From Paulownia fortunei (taxonomy: Eukaryota; Streptophyta; Magnoliopsida; Lamiales; Paulowniaceae), in assembly GCA_019321725.1 (NCBI GenBank), contig CM033124.1, forward strand, positions 7,502,001 through 7,566,000: 64,000 nt of DNA, written 5' to 3'. Below, piece by piece: positions 37,540-48,170 of the stretch. The notes under the pieces were generated by a model, which made no database searches, was not told the DNA's origin, and saw nothing but the letters and a program-made list of their open reading frames with translations. Position 1 is the first letter of the stretch. Each line of letters begins with the position of its first letter. The position numbers and the translations under genes are program-made.

Positions 37540-38170
37540 ATGGAAGTTTCTTCAACTCGCAAATTTAATTCCATTTGTTCTTTTTGTGGATCCAATCTAG
37601 AAAAAAATGGTGAGTTTATAAGGGCAGCCAATAACCTTGGTAGAACTTTAGCAGAAAGAAAAATTCATTTAGTGTATGGGGGAGGCAGTTTGGGGTTAAT
37701 GGGGAGTGTCGCTATTTTGCTTATGTAGGAGGTGTTAAAGTTCTGGGAGTTATCCCAAAATCTTTAACAGTACAGAATATCATAGGTATGACCATTTGAA
37801 ATGAGCTAAAAGTGTCACATATTCAGGACAGAATGCCTAACATGTTAAACAATGCGGATGCATTCATTATTCTACCTGGCGGTTTTGGTACACTGGAGGA
37901 ATTATTCCAAATTGTCTCTTAGGCACAACTCAACATTCACCAAAAACCTATAGGTATTCTTAATGTTAATGGTTTTATGATGGTTTGCTATCTTTTGTAG
38001 ATCATGCTGTGAATAAAGGTTTTATTTCAACTTTTGCGAGAAGAATCATCATTTCTGCTTCGACACATGACCAGCTGATTGATTAACTTCTAGCATATGT
38101 GGCAGAACCTGATCCAGCCTTGGCCGATGTGGATTATTCCAATAGGAATAATAGTCGAAAATGCAAATTG
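37540..38170 (+). pseudogene. LONELY GUY-like cytokinin riboside 5'-monophosphate phosphoribohydrolase, processed copy inside element B
   Basis: LOG enzymes release active cytokinin bases from their riboside monophosphates in the cytosol. Here 37540-37728 encodes the N-terminus (SICSFCGSNLEKN, HLVYGGGSLGLMGSV). After a frameshift GGVKVLGVIPKSLT and the hallmark PGGFGTLEELFQIV (about 37876-37917) follow. A second shift leads to [20 protein letters not shown] and the C-terminus near 38170. Blocks that are normally split over several exons are contiguous, so the copy is intron-free. Stops include TAG at 37920-37922 where Trp is expected. The arginine before the PGG motif (QDRMPNML) is retained. 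It is non-coding as it stands. Confidence 0.85.
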
Positions 38171-39896
38171 AATTTGACTCTCAGTCTGTGGTACTTATTG
38201 TTAATGATTTTATCTAATAGTATGTGTTTTTTTTTGTTTCAGCTTCAAGTAATATCTTTCAAACTCTGCTTTCTTATCTATTTTTGACATTGCAAACAAT
38301 ATCTCGATTAGGTTGGGGGAGGGATAATTGATATCATGACTTGTATGTTCAATGTGTGTTTTTCTAGTATTTAAAAAAAATAAAAAATAAAAAAATAAAA
38401 AATAAATATAAATCAAACGTGTTTTTTTTATAGATCCATTGAAGGCTTGAAAAAAAGTGGCTAAGTAAAGGGTAATTGTAACACTCTTGAGACGCATCCC
38501 TATTTTTTGCATAACATGGCAGATTTGTGAAGTTTTTAACAAATGTTTATGAATTACCAATTATTTTTTTAAGTCGTATAGGTTCTTCCAACTTCAATGA
38601 TTAAAATTAAGCATGAATAATATAGTTTGATTGATGATGGGTATTGTTTTGAACTTTGATATTGTTATTTGGTTAATATATTTTTGCGATAATTATACTC
38701 AAATTTTATTTTGTACAAATAGTTATGTTATTTAGTGTGAAGACAATCATGTCAAAATAGATAATTCTTATGCCCTTGCTCTAATCATCACTTGAATCTT
38801 CAACATGTAGGGTTTAAGTATTAGAACTTTTACTTTTGGTCTGTCGAGGTGAACGACTAATAGTGCACCACTAGAAAAATGATTAAAGTATTAGGCTTTT
38901 TAGCACTATTGCCAAATCAGCTTGTTCCCTATATGATGCTTCAAGAAAACGTCCCCCTAGTAAACTACTTTGAGCCTTACATAAATAAATATTTTTTTGT
39001 TGTAACCATATCTTTTTACCTAGCCTAAATACACTATTATCCAACTCTTGTTCTAAAAATAATTAGAGTTTAAGAGACATTCAATTCACAACTTGAACTT
39101 ACAAAAGAAATTCAGGTTGGAATAGAAGATAAGTGTGGGGGAGTTTCTTTAAAAAAAAAATTATAATAATAAAAAAAATAGAAAAAAAATTGCAAAGTGC
39201 TACAAGTTGCAACTAAAAATGAGATATTGCAAGATGAATAAGTGGGGTCCAATTCAATAACAATAGACCTAAGTGTGAAATTTGTGGAGTTTGATAATTT
39301 TTCATCGATAAATTCTATGTCTCTAATTCCATGAAATTTTTAGAACTTTTGTTGCATCCTATCCTTTAATTTCTTAGCTACATCACCACCCTTTGGCCCC
39401 ATTACAACCTTTGTTAAAAACCTTTTGACTTCGTGTGATTCCTTCAGTGTAGTGGAGATTTGCACCAAAGGAAGAGCCTATGTTGTTTAACTTTTCTATT
39501 AGAGAATGGGTGATGGTTTTTGCAAGGTTTTATGAGAATTCACTTATTTGAAGCATGCATAGTTTCATCACTATTGACATTAACTATCCACACACACACT
39601 TGAGTATGCTTATTGTGGAAATGTATTGATTTTAGAATGACTAAGAGTTAAACTCAACATTTGTTTGATTTTATTTCCATATTACTTTGTTGCTTTATGA
39701 GAATAAAAGTCGGAAGATAGTTTTATCGGTGTTTGTAGATATCACTGCTGAAAACCTTCACGAGACTATAACTCGTCCTCTATGGGCCACCTAGGGATTT
39801 AAAGGCTTATTGCATATGCTAAATGCAATCATGATTTCCTACGAAAGTGGATTAGTTTATGTTTGTTTTAAACTTGTTTGAGGACAAGCAAGGGTT
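38171..39896 (+). other. 3' noncoding region of element B
   Basis: The region is AT-rich, with an A/T simple tract at about 38371-38412. Two G-rich purine tracts resemble the real polypurine tract: GGTTGGGGGAGGGA at 38311 and AAGTGTGGGGGA at 39131. No convincing coding frame was seen. Confidence 0.6.
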
Positions 39897-39911
39897 AAGT
39901 GTGGGGGAATT
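39897..39911 (+). promoter_or_regulatory. Polypurine tract of element B
   Basis: AAGTGTGGGGGAATT immediately precedes the 3' LTR start TGATAAAGG and follows GAGGACAAGCAAGGG, the same context as in element A. Confidence 0.85.
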
Positions 39912-41524
39912 TGATAAAGGCATATTTTGACATATTTTTGTATCAAATATTTTATACTTTTCTTGCTTTATTCTTGTTAATATTATTATTTTATTAATAT
40001 TTTGTGTTAGGGAATAAATGGAAGCATGTTTCTAGACTTGTGCAGTTTTGGTAATTTGAGCATAAGTTCATGATCAAAAGTCCTATGAACCTGAAGCTTA
40101 TTTTATTTGAAAGCTACGAGATAGAGGTACAACTTTTCTGTTGGAAGCTCAGCCCAATTCAGTTTTGATGATAGCAGAAAATTCATCCAAATAGTTGCAC
40201 AAAATGGATCACCAAAATTCGGATAAAAATTCAGCCCAATATTGACTTATTTTACCCATTCGGTTATATATCTTGAGCCCAAATTTATTTTAGGCAATAG
40301 TTTTGATATGTTATACCTAACAGGTAAATAAACAAATTTGTTGAAGACAAGATGGTGTGAAAATATGTTGAAATGGTAAAAATATAGGCTGCAAGTTGCT
40401 GCTGCTACTGTTAAATGCGGCTCTTGGACATGACTCAGTAATTTGACCATATCTCCTTCATCCGTTCACCAAAGTTGACAAAAGATGTATAAAAATATAT
40501 CAGCGTTGAAAGATCTACAATTTTGATTCTTCACATATCTTCAAAATATGGTTCTGTCTGACCGAAAAATGTAATTTAATTCAGTGGGTGAGAAATTTGT
40601 GTAACAACTTACCAACTCTTGGCAACTAACATACCACTTGATTAACCCCTCCATTATTTGTTTGGCCTCTAGTTTACTCCAAGTACTATAAATAGGTCAT
40701 GTATTAAGCTTGTAAGAGCAGGAGGGTAGAGGGTTTCTTTAGGCTAAGTTATCTAATTTGTAAGTTTTCTAGTATTGTAAGTTTTTTAGTAGTAATAGAA
40801 ATGCATTCTCTAGTTTCTCTTATATTTTTAGTCCTTGCTACTTTTATTATGTCTTTCTAAATTTTATTTTGTTGAGAAAAAATGGTGAATCTCTTGATGC
40901 AGGAAGAGAAATGGTTATAAGGGTAGAAATTTTTAAGTATGTTGAATTATTATTTTTATTTTTAATCTAAACCCTACTTGTTTTGTGGTGATTCTTGATT
41001 TATGTATCTCAAATGGCACAACAAATACTTGGGTTCATTTAGCTTATTGAACGATTTTACCCCACCGATTGCTAATGTGAAATCTTAATTTGTTGTTGAC
41101 GAATGTGTGCATAAATGCTTGATTCCATAAATAAGTGTTGGCGTTAATAGATAATTTGCAATAGTAAGACAATATCATGATTACCTTATTGCATGAGTTA
41201 CTTGATAATATTTTTCATTGGAACCTTGATTATGTATGGATTCTAATTGTGGTAATTAATAGAGGTAAAAAGAATAAATAACCATTTCTCTATCCAAAAC
41301 TCAAGAGTGGTTCCCTAATCCTCAGTACTTTTATTACTTCGATTTTTCTTTAGTTACATCATATATTAATTGTTTATATATTTTGATTCACATAAACTTC
41401 ATTTTTTTAGAAATATAAAACTTAAATTCTTCAAACAACTTCCCTGTGGATCGACCTCGAACTCACGAGAAATTTATTACTTACTACAACCTACACTTGG
41501 GTTTGCAACCTTAAAGTTGTAGCA
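39912..41524 (+). repeat. 3' LTR of element B, full length
   Basis: It begins TGATAAAGG and ends TTGTAGCA, followed by the GGATG target duplication. It is 327 bases longer than the 5' LTR because it keeps the promoter-containing block at 40595-40920. Confidence 0.92.
40687..40694 (+). promoter_or_regulatory. TATA box in the 3' LTR of element B
   Basis: TATAAATA, followed by GGTCATG and a GAGGGTAGAGGGTTTC stretch, is the best core-promoter match in the LTR. It is absent from the 5' LTR. If active it would drive transcription out of the element toward 41.5 kb. Confidence 0.6.
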
Positions 41525-42047
41525 GGATGTACACAAGACTACAATCGTACCTCAAGTTCAAAGACTAGCTGTGTATTATCGGAACACAGAAATTCTTATT
41601 TCGACAAACAAAACCTCTAACTAAAAATTTGTTATGGGCCATATTCGGTGTACTTATTCTCTAACAAGCACCCATATACATGCACTTGCGTGTCTATGCT
41701 AATGTCAATAGAATGTAGGATTCTCGTCTCACAAACATGCATCATATGTGCAAGTCTTATTGAGTTATTTGATGTCAAATCTCAAAAAATTCTCGACTCA
41801 GAACTTAAATTAAGACCAAAACTTTTGAGGCATGTTCCATGATCACCATCATATGCGCAACCATGCCTCGTTGCTAAATTTGGTTTGAGGACTTTATCTA
41901 ATGTGTAGAAATAAAAGATGCAAAATATAACATAATAAAAATGTCTTTTTATTAATATGATTCCCAATATTATTATCTTTACAAAAGAAAAAGAGTATAA
42001 TACAGTCAATCTAATTGGGACGTTGGGCATTCTACTCTAACAATAAA

Positions 42048-43539
42048 GGCATTAACAGCAAAACACTTTTAATGAGATTTAAACGGCCTCCGAATGAAAG
42101 AGATGTTATTTCCCACCCTTGTAACCGATCTTTAACCTTCGAAATAACAGCATCAAATAGATTTTTTTTCTTTCATCCCTTGTATAATAGGGTGCCAAGA
42201 TAAATAATTGGCAGTTTCTTCCATGAAAAAACAGTGAGGAGCTTAACAGATTAAATTAGAGACAAGTCTACAGTTTTACCAACAATGAATGAGCTTTTGG
42301 CCACATTGATAAGTTGACCTGTTGCGATTTCATATTTATTCAGAAACTCAGCCGTTCTACACCATACTCATTCACTTTTGTAAAAATCACAAAGTCATTC
42401 GCATATGCCAAATGCGTTATGAGAGGGCCACTAGAAGCATAATATATAAGTTTATGTGATGCTACATGATTTTGAATCCCAAGTGATTATACGTCACTGA
42501 CAATTACAAATAAAGAAGGAAAAAGTGAGTCTCCTTGACGAAGCCCACGAGAGGATTCAAAAAACCTGTGGATGTACCATTAATCATGATAGAGAACCAT
42601 ACTCCATACTCCTTTGACACATTGGTTAATCAAAGAAATCCAGATTTCACTAAATCCAAGCATCTGCATCACTTCATAAAGAAATGACCACTGCACTGTA
42701 TCATAGGCTTTAGCCATATCTAATTTAACCATCATATTACCATCACGATATTTATTATCTATTACATGGATCATCTCTTAAGCAAGGAGCACATTATCCA
42801 CAATATTCCTTTCTTCCAAAAAACCACTCTGGGAATCCAAAATTAATCGAGGCAATAATCCAGAAAGTAGATTAGATAACAATTTGGAGAAGATCTTATT
42901 AACAACATTGCACAAACTTATTAGCCTAAAATCACTCCATTTTGTTCAAAATGCCCTTATATTGAGTCGACACTACCCAATCTTCCTTAACTGATAAAAA
43001 AAAAGGTTGTGCTTCGTCCAGCAATTCAAAAACTTAAAAGAAGTTGGACCCCTATTCAAAGAATTCCCAAGTTGTAAAAGTAGCAGATGGTGATCCAAGC
43101 ATTTTCAATTATGATGAATAATCCTTGTTTGAGAAATTGGTCCATCCAAAGTTGAGAAATTAATACTCGATCAAGTCTTTCCCATATACTGCCATTAGTC
43201 CATGTGAAGCGTGATCTCTCATAACCCGCATCCTGATGGCCACAATCTATAAGCATGGCTGCAAAATTTTCCATTGGCCAGATAGGTGCCTGATTACCTC
43301 ATCTTCTTTCATGACCATAGAGGGTGACATTGAAATCACCTACAACCATCCATGGATATTGATTGAAGAGCCCCATTATTAATTTCAATGTGTAAGAATT
43401 ATTCATTATCCCAAGAACTTTAATTCCATCAATATAATAAAAGAACATCTAAATTTTATTACTGCAATTAGATATAACTATGTCATAACTAAACTTTCGG
43501 CAAATGTGATTCAAATTGTATTTTGTTTTTGGTTCTAAC
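42048..43539 (-). pseudogene. LINE ORF2: endonuclease C-terminal half and reverse transcriptase
   Basis: From 43539 downward: the endonuclease MVVGDFNVTL block at about 43340, then the 43274-43056 frame (MENFAAMLIDCGHQD, RFTWTNGSIWERLDRVLI). Reverse transcriptase begins with VKLDMAKAYDTVQWSFL (42774-42580), then GLRQGDSLFPSLFVIV. The active-site box reads LAYANDFVIF, with Asn where the first Asp of A[YF]ADD belongs. The thumb region ends with SLSFGGRLNLIKSVLL near 42060. Frame changes and stops are frequent. Confidence 0.85.
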
Positions 43540-45684
43540 TGTTAGAGTAGTGCCCGATGTGGTAATTATTCTGACCGTTCTTATACTCTTGCGAATCATT
43601 CTTATCTATATTAATATCATTTAAATAATAATTTTTATCTTAAATTCATCAGAAAAATAAGATAAAGTCCTTAGATCACACATAGCTATGGGGCATGGTT
43701 ACGCATATGATGGTGATCGTGGAATATACCTCTAACACTGTGATTTTAAAATATTTCAAGTTAAGGATTAATAAGATGGGACATCATTGATCCCATTGAG
43801 ACTTGCGCATACGATGCAGGCTCGAAAGAAGGATGCCTCATTTCATAGGTATTGGTATGGAGATACTAGTGCATGTATGCAGGTGTTTGTTGGGAACAAG
43901 TACACTGAATAACCCCACCTGAAAATTCCCAATTGAAAATATTATATTGTCGAATGAGAATTTTCTCATTATGATAGTGTAAGAATTAGTTCTTGGACTT
44001 GAGGCACTATCGTAATCTTGTGCATGACATGTTGTACTTTGATGTATTTCTCGATTGCATGACAATCACAAGGGGTTTATATTAGGTGTAACATCTTCAT
44101 GTATGGAGATTAATGAGTGGCCAACAAAGGATGCGTCGCCTATCTAGACGAATATGTGAATCTCCTATGTGTTCTACTACACTTAACTATAAAATCATTG
44201 ACCAATGTTGGATAGAAATTAGACGTGGGGTTTCTTAATTATTCATCATCAAGTCAAGCTACTAGGAATGGAAACATAGTTGTTGAGCTAATGGGGTTTC
44301 GACTCAACATCCTTGCCCTAGATTCAATCGGGAGATTAAATGATGAAAGGACCGTACTTGTATGGTATTCGTAATTGAAATAGGTTCGCACATTCATCTT
44401 AGACTAGGAGTCATGATGCATTATTAGATGCTTTTCATGTCTTGTGGGTTCTTGGAATTAATGAGTTAATTCCAAGAGAATTAATTAATTAGATTAATTA
44501 ATCAGAATAATTAATTGTTCAACTAAGTTACAAGAGTTGTGAGCCCACAGTTAATTTAAAGTAAACCTAAGGGGTCACACACAAAACTTGGACATGTCCA
44601 TTTCTAGCCCAAAAGTTAATCTAAGTGTTGAATTAAATTAATTAATGTGATTAATTAATGGAGGTTAAATTAATTCAAGTGTGGAATTAATTCAATTATT
44701 TAATTGGATTAATTGATTGGACCTAATTGGATTAGGGAGCCTAATTGGAATATTTAATTAATTGATTGGATCAATTAATTAAGATGAGCCTAATTAATTA
44801 AATGAATTAATTTAATTGATTGGATCAATTAAAGTAGGGTCTAATTGACTACTTAGACCTAGGTCCATTAGGTGTGGGCTTGTAGGAAGCCCATAAGGAA
44901 ATTGGATTGGGAATCCAATTTCTAGAGAAAGTTGAATTGTGAATTCAATTTCTAAGAGGTAATAAGGAAAAAGGAAAGTCATTATAGGATAAGAAAACTT
45001 ACTAAAAGAGTTGGAGATAAAAAAGAAAGAAGAGTCCTACATGGAAAGGACTTGTGGTAGCCTTTATTGGCTATGTTCTTGGACATTTTTATGGGGATTT
45101 TATTGCAGATTTTTGTGAAGAAAAATAGTTTTCTTTCATCTACAAAAATTCGTCCCTCATTTCTTTTCAATCTCCAAAAGTTCACCAACCTTTTTATCTA
45201 GTTTAATTCCTAATTTAATTATTAAATTAAGAATTAAATTAAACACCTAAAACACTAATTGTTAGTGTGTTCTTGTTCCAAATAAAATCGTTTTGGGATA
45301 GAACTATCAAATCGAAAACTACTAGCATAGGATTCAGTTGTAAGTGGGCATCTAAGATGTGGATACCGTTAGAGGGATAACATTTGGAATCCTAGAAGTG
45401 AATCAGATTTCAATCAAAGGGATTTTGAAATAAAGAACATGGAGATACATTCGTGTAGGGATAACGATTTGAATCGTTTCAATCCCTATATCAGTCGGAG
45501 TGCAAATCAAGGTAAGAGTTTTTAAAACTTTCTTACTTTAACTATCAAAAAAATGCACAATTGAATAATTGTGAAAGGGTTCTAGGATTTATTTTAATTA
45601 CATGTGATGTAATATATATTTATGTTTTTGAAAAATTTTAAATTTCGCTGCGTATACGTTTTCTGGGATCGCGCGAACCCAACA
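43540..45684 (+). repeat. 5' LTR of element D
   Basis: It begins TGTTAGAGTAG and ends GAACCCAACA, next to the primer site. The interior has repeated ATTAATTAA-rich stretches. The small minus frame at 45188-44982 has a counterpart in the other LTR and is not a gene. Confidence 0.9.
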
Positions 45685-45685
45685 G

Positions 45686-45697
45686 TGGTATCAGAGC
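45686..45697 (+). promoter_or_regulatory. Primer-binding site of element D (initiator tRNA-Met)
   Basis: TGGTATCAGAGC lies one base after the 5' LTR end. Confidence 0.92.
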
Positions 45698-45874
45698 TAA
45701 GGTTCGTGCATTTCTGATACTTTTCAATTATATTTATTTAATATGTGATAGATTAAATATTTATATGTGTGATTGATTTTGAATCAATTAATTTCTTTAT
45801 TTGGGATTAATATTATTAATCGTTTCAAATGTTGAAACGTTTTAAGAACTAAGACGAGATAAGAAATTAGATTT

Positions 45875-46137
45875 CTTGATTTTCAAAAATTTCAAGATTT
45901 GTGAAATCTTGAATCTCTTGATCCAAAAATTTCAAGATTTGTGAAATCTTGAATCTATTGATCTAAAAATTTCAAAATTTGTGAAATCTTGAATTTCTTG
46001 AAACTTGGCAATAAATAAAAAAAATCAAATAAGTTGATTTCTTGATCAAGAAAATTAGTTTTTATCAAGTTTTCAAAATTTCTTGATAAGATTAAGAAAC
46101 TATGAAATCAAGATTTTGTGAAAATCTTGAATTCTTG
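45875..46137 (+). repeat. ~40-base tandem repeats with internal hairpins in the element D leader
   Basis: Three consecutive units (about 45875-46000) each contain a hairpin-capable CAAGATTTGTGAAATCTTG or a close variant, with 8-base arms and a 3-base loop. A fourth related hairpin lies at about 46108-46137. A GC-rich block with repeated CACCCGRYG and GGCGC motifs follows at 46155-46290, unusual in this AT-rich setting. Confidence 0.7.
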
Positions 46138-46299
46138 GACATTAAAAAAAAATTGGAGTGCCGACCACCCGACGTGTGATGTCAGGTGGGCTGCCAGTCA
46201 CCCGGTGCGCGGGCGCTAGCACCCGATATGTAGGCGCCTAGCTGCCCGATGGGTGATCTGCCCAGCCACTTGACAAGCAACAACCTTGTTGAACTGTTG

Positions 46300-47869
46300 T
46301 CCATCCTGCCTCGTTACGTAATTATTACGTGAAGTTTATGATTTTTCATTTTAAAATTAAATATTAATTTTAATTTTTGAAAAATTATTTTTCATAAAAA
46401 TCCCAAATTTGAAAGAAATTGCACATAACATAATCGGTCAATTTATATATTTTCATTATCATGTGATGATTTATGTTAAGCATACTAGTTGGATGATCAT
46501 GGAGCCTAGGCCAATGTGATTGGTTTAATTTTATGCATAATTGGTTATTTTTTGAGTTTTAATTAAAATGAGGCCTGCGAGTCTCACCTTTCTCTATTTT
46601 ATTCTTGATGTACTTCTATCTCCCTCCTATGTATCTCTTCTTGGAATTGTTCCAAGGTTTCTTGTAGTTTTAGCAAATGTAATGAGAGTAGAATTATGCA
46701 GTGAGGTTAATCTTTTTGTAATTTGGCGGACATTATAAGAAGATTGAATGAAGATGGAGGAAAAGTGAGTAAACAAGGCCTATGATGTATGGGATATATT
46801 TATGTAATAGATAGGTCTATTTGCATTTTAATTATCACTCGTAGATTGACCTAGATTTACTTTGGCTCGAGTGGATCATATAGAATTAAAGGCTCATGAT
46901 CATCTATTTATTTTAGGATGTATATGATACATGTTGTGTTTATTTAATGTTTCCTTATGATGTATGCTTGTCATCGTTAGGATAGTGAGCATTAAATAAA
47001 CAAGAAAAGAAAACGATGAGACCTTGTATAATAAATCTAGTATGACCCTCACTTGAAAATATTTCAAGTTGAGAACCTTTATTAGTTCGATATCAAGCGT
47101 CAATGGGCAATATTGGATAGGACCCAATTGTCCATTCCTTCCATCAAAAGTAGTGGCATGTCGATACGCTACCACATTTAGTCCGTTGGCCATGAGTCAT
47201 GGGATGTGCTAAGTGTTGACAAGTTGTGACCACTACTAAGCATTGAGATGCTTATGGGGTGGACTCGTCTTTATCGTTGGCCATGAGTCGTGAGACGTTT
47301 AGATGCTCCATCTACATGGATGTTTGATGGGTGATGCTTGACACTTAGTACCATATGAGCTCATAAAAGTGGGGTGTATGGGAAGAGGTGAAGCAAAATA
47401 GCTTGAGGGTTGCATGGGGATGCAATTGCTAATGTTGTTAGCTACCTTTTAGTTTTGTTGTATGGGCTCATAAAATTGGAGTGTATGGCAACGCTAGTTG
47501 GACCTCAAGCCCACTAAAAAATTAGATTTCCCGAATTTTCATATAGAGGATAATGGGATTTGAATAAAATAGTAGGAGACATTTATGATTAAAGACCATA
47601 TCATAAATGGATATTAATTAAATGAATGCTTAAATTTCTGCCTTGCATAGGATAATGGTTATTGCTAGTAATTCTACATAGGATAATCTAGATAAACAGA
47701 CAAACTTACCAGCTCAATATAGATGTTTGTCACCATTGTGGATATTTAGGGCATAGAAAGAGGAAACACAAGTATTGACTTGCTTAGTTGAATTAGAAAG
47801 GATTCTAATTCAAGTTTATACATTGTTGTTATCAACCATTAAGGTTGATAAATTTTTTTTAGATATTGG
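46300..47869 (+). pseudogene. Gag remnant of element D
   Basis: No long frame survives. The clearest trace is a zinc knuckle at 47728-47769, VCHHCGYLGHRKRKH, where the fourth ligand is His instead of Cys. It lies at the expected place before integrase. The rest of the interval (from 46300) is leader and decayed gag that I cannot place residue by residue. Confidence 0.55.
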
Positions 47870-48162
47870 TTGCATATTTGGGAGCACTTTTGAAATAAAA
47901 GTCCATCTATAAAATGGACTTTTTCAAAAGTACTTATAAGTATTGTTAAGTGTTTGGTAAAAAAATATTTTAACGCCCCATTAGTAGAAGTGCAAAAAAA
48001 GAAATTTAAAAGCCATAAGTTTGCATTTCTCTAAAATGGACTTTTGAAAAATTGACTTATTTAAAAAGTTCATTAAAAAATAATTACCAAACACAGAATT
48101 TTTTTACAAATGGACTTTCATATCTAAAAGTCCATTTGAAATGAGTTTCCAAACACCCTCTG
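47870..48162. mobile_element. hAT-like MITE (293 bp) inside element D
   Basis: It is flanked by GATATTGG (47862-47869) and GATATCGG (48163-48170), an 8-base target duplication with one mismatch, the length made by hAT transposases. The right end, read inward, starts CAGAGGGTGTTTGGAAACTC; the left end is a decayed match with TTTGGGAGCAC. The interior is rich in inverted AAAGTCCATTT and AAATGGACTTT words, so the whole unit can fold. It has no coding capacity and moved with a transposase from elsewhere. Confidence 0.75.
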
Positions 48163-48170
48163 GATATCGG

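Larger units (their letters stand above)
29831..41524 (+). mobile_element. Ty3/gypsy retrotransposon, Athila-type (element B), carrying a LONELY GUY-like pseudogene
   Basis: LTRs at 29831-31116 and 39912-41524 begin TGATAA and end GTAGCA. GGATG directly flanks both sides (29826-29830 and 41525-41529). A tRNA-Asp-type primer site and a polypurine tract are in place. The internal order is gag, protease, reverse transcriptase, RNase H, integrase, followed by about 3.5 kb containing two extra decayed reading frames and noncoding DNA. All coding domains have stops. About a dozen mismatches occur in the first 160 aligned LTR bases, so the insertion is old. Confidence 0.95.
28045..42042 (-). mobile_element. 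Solo LTR of a Ty1/copia element (D family relative), interrupted by element B
   Basis: 28045-29830 and 41525-42042 together form a reverse-oriented LTR related to those of element D. The inner left end resembles the D LTR terminus (TATTGGATTCGC for TGTTGGGTTCGC in reverse complement) and the right end is TCTACTCTAACA, the reverse of TGTTAGAGTAG. ATAAA occurs immediately outside both ends (28040-28044 and 42043-42047) as a target duplication. No copia coding sequence is attached, so it is a solo LTR of about 2.3 kb left by LTR-LTR recombination. Confidence 0.85.

Noticed and set aside
37540..38170. A functional LOG gene
   Set aside because: Two frameshifts and several stops, including one at a conserved Trp position, prevent translation of this copy.
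44982..45188. Small minus-strand frame (MVNFWRLK...), also at 52668-52934
   Set aside because: It lies at the same place in both LTRs of element D and differs by substitutions of no coding pattern.
45875..46005. CRISPR-like array
   Set aside because: Units are contiguous without spacers, diverged, and lie in a plant retrotransposon leader.
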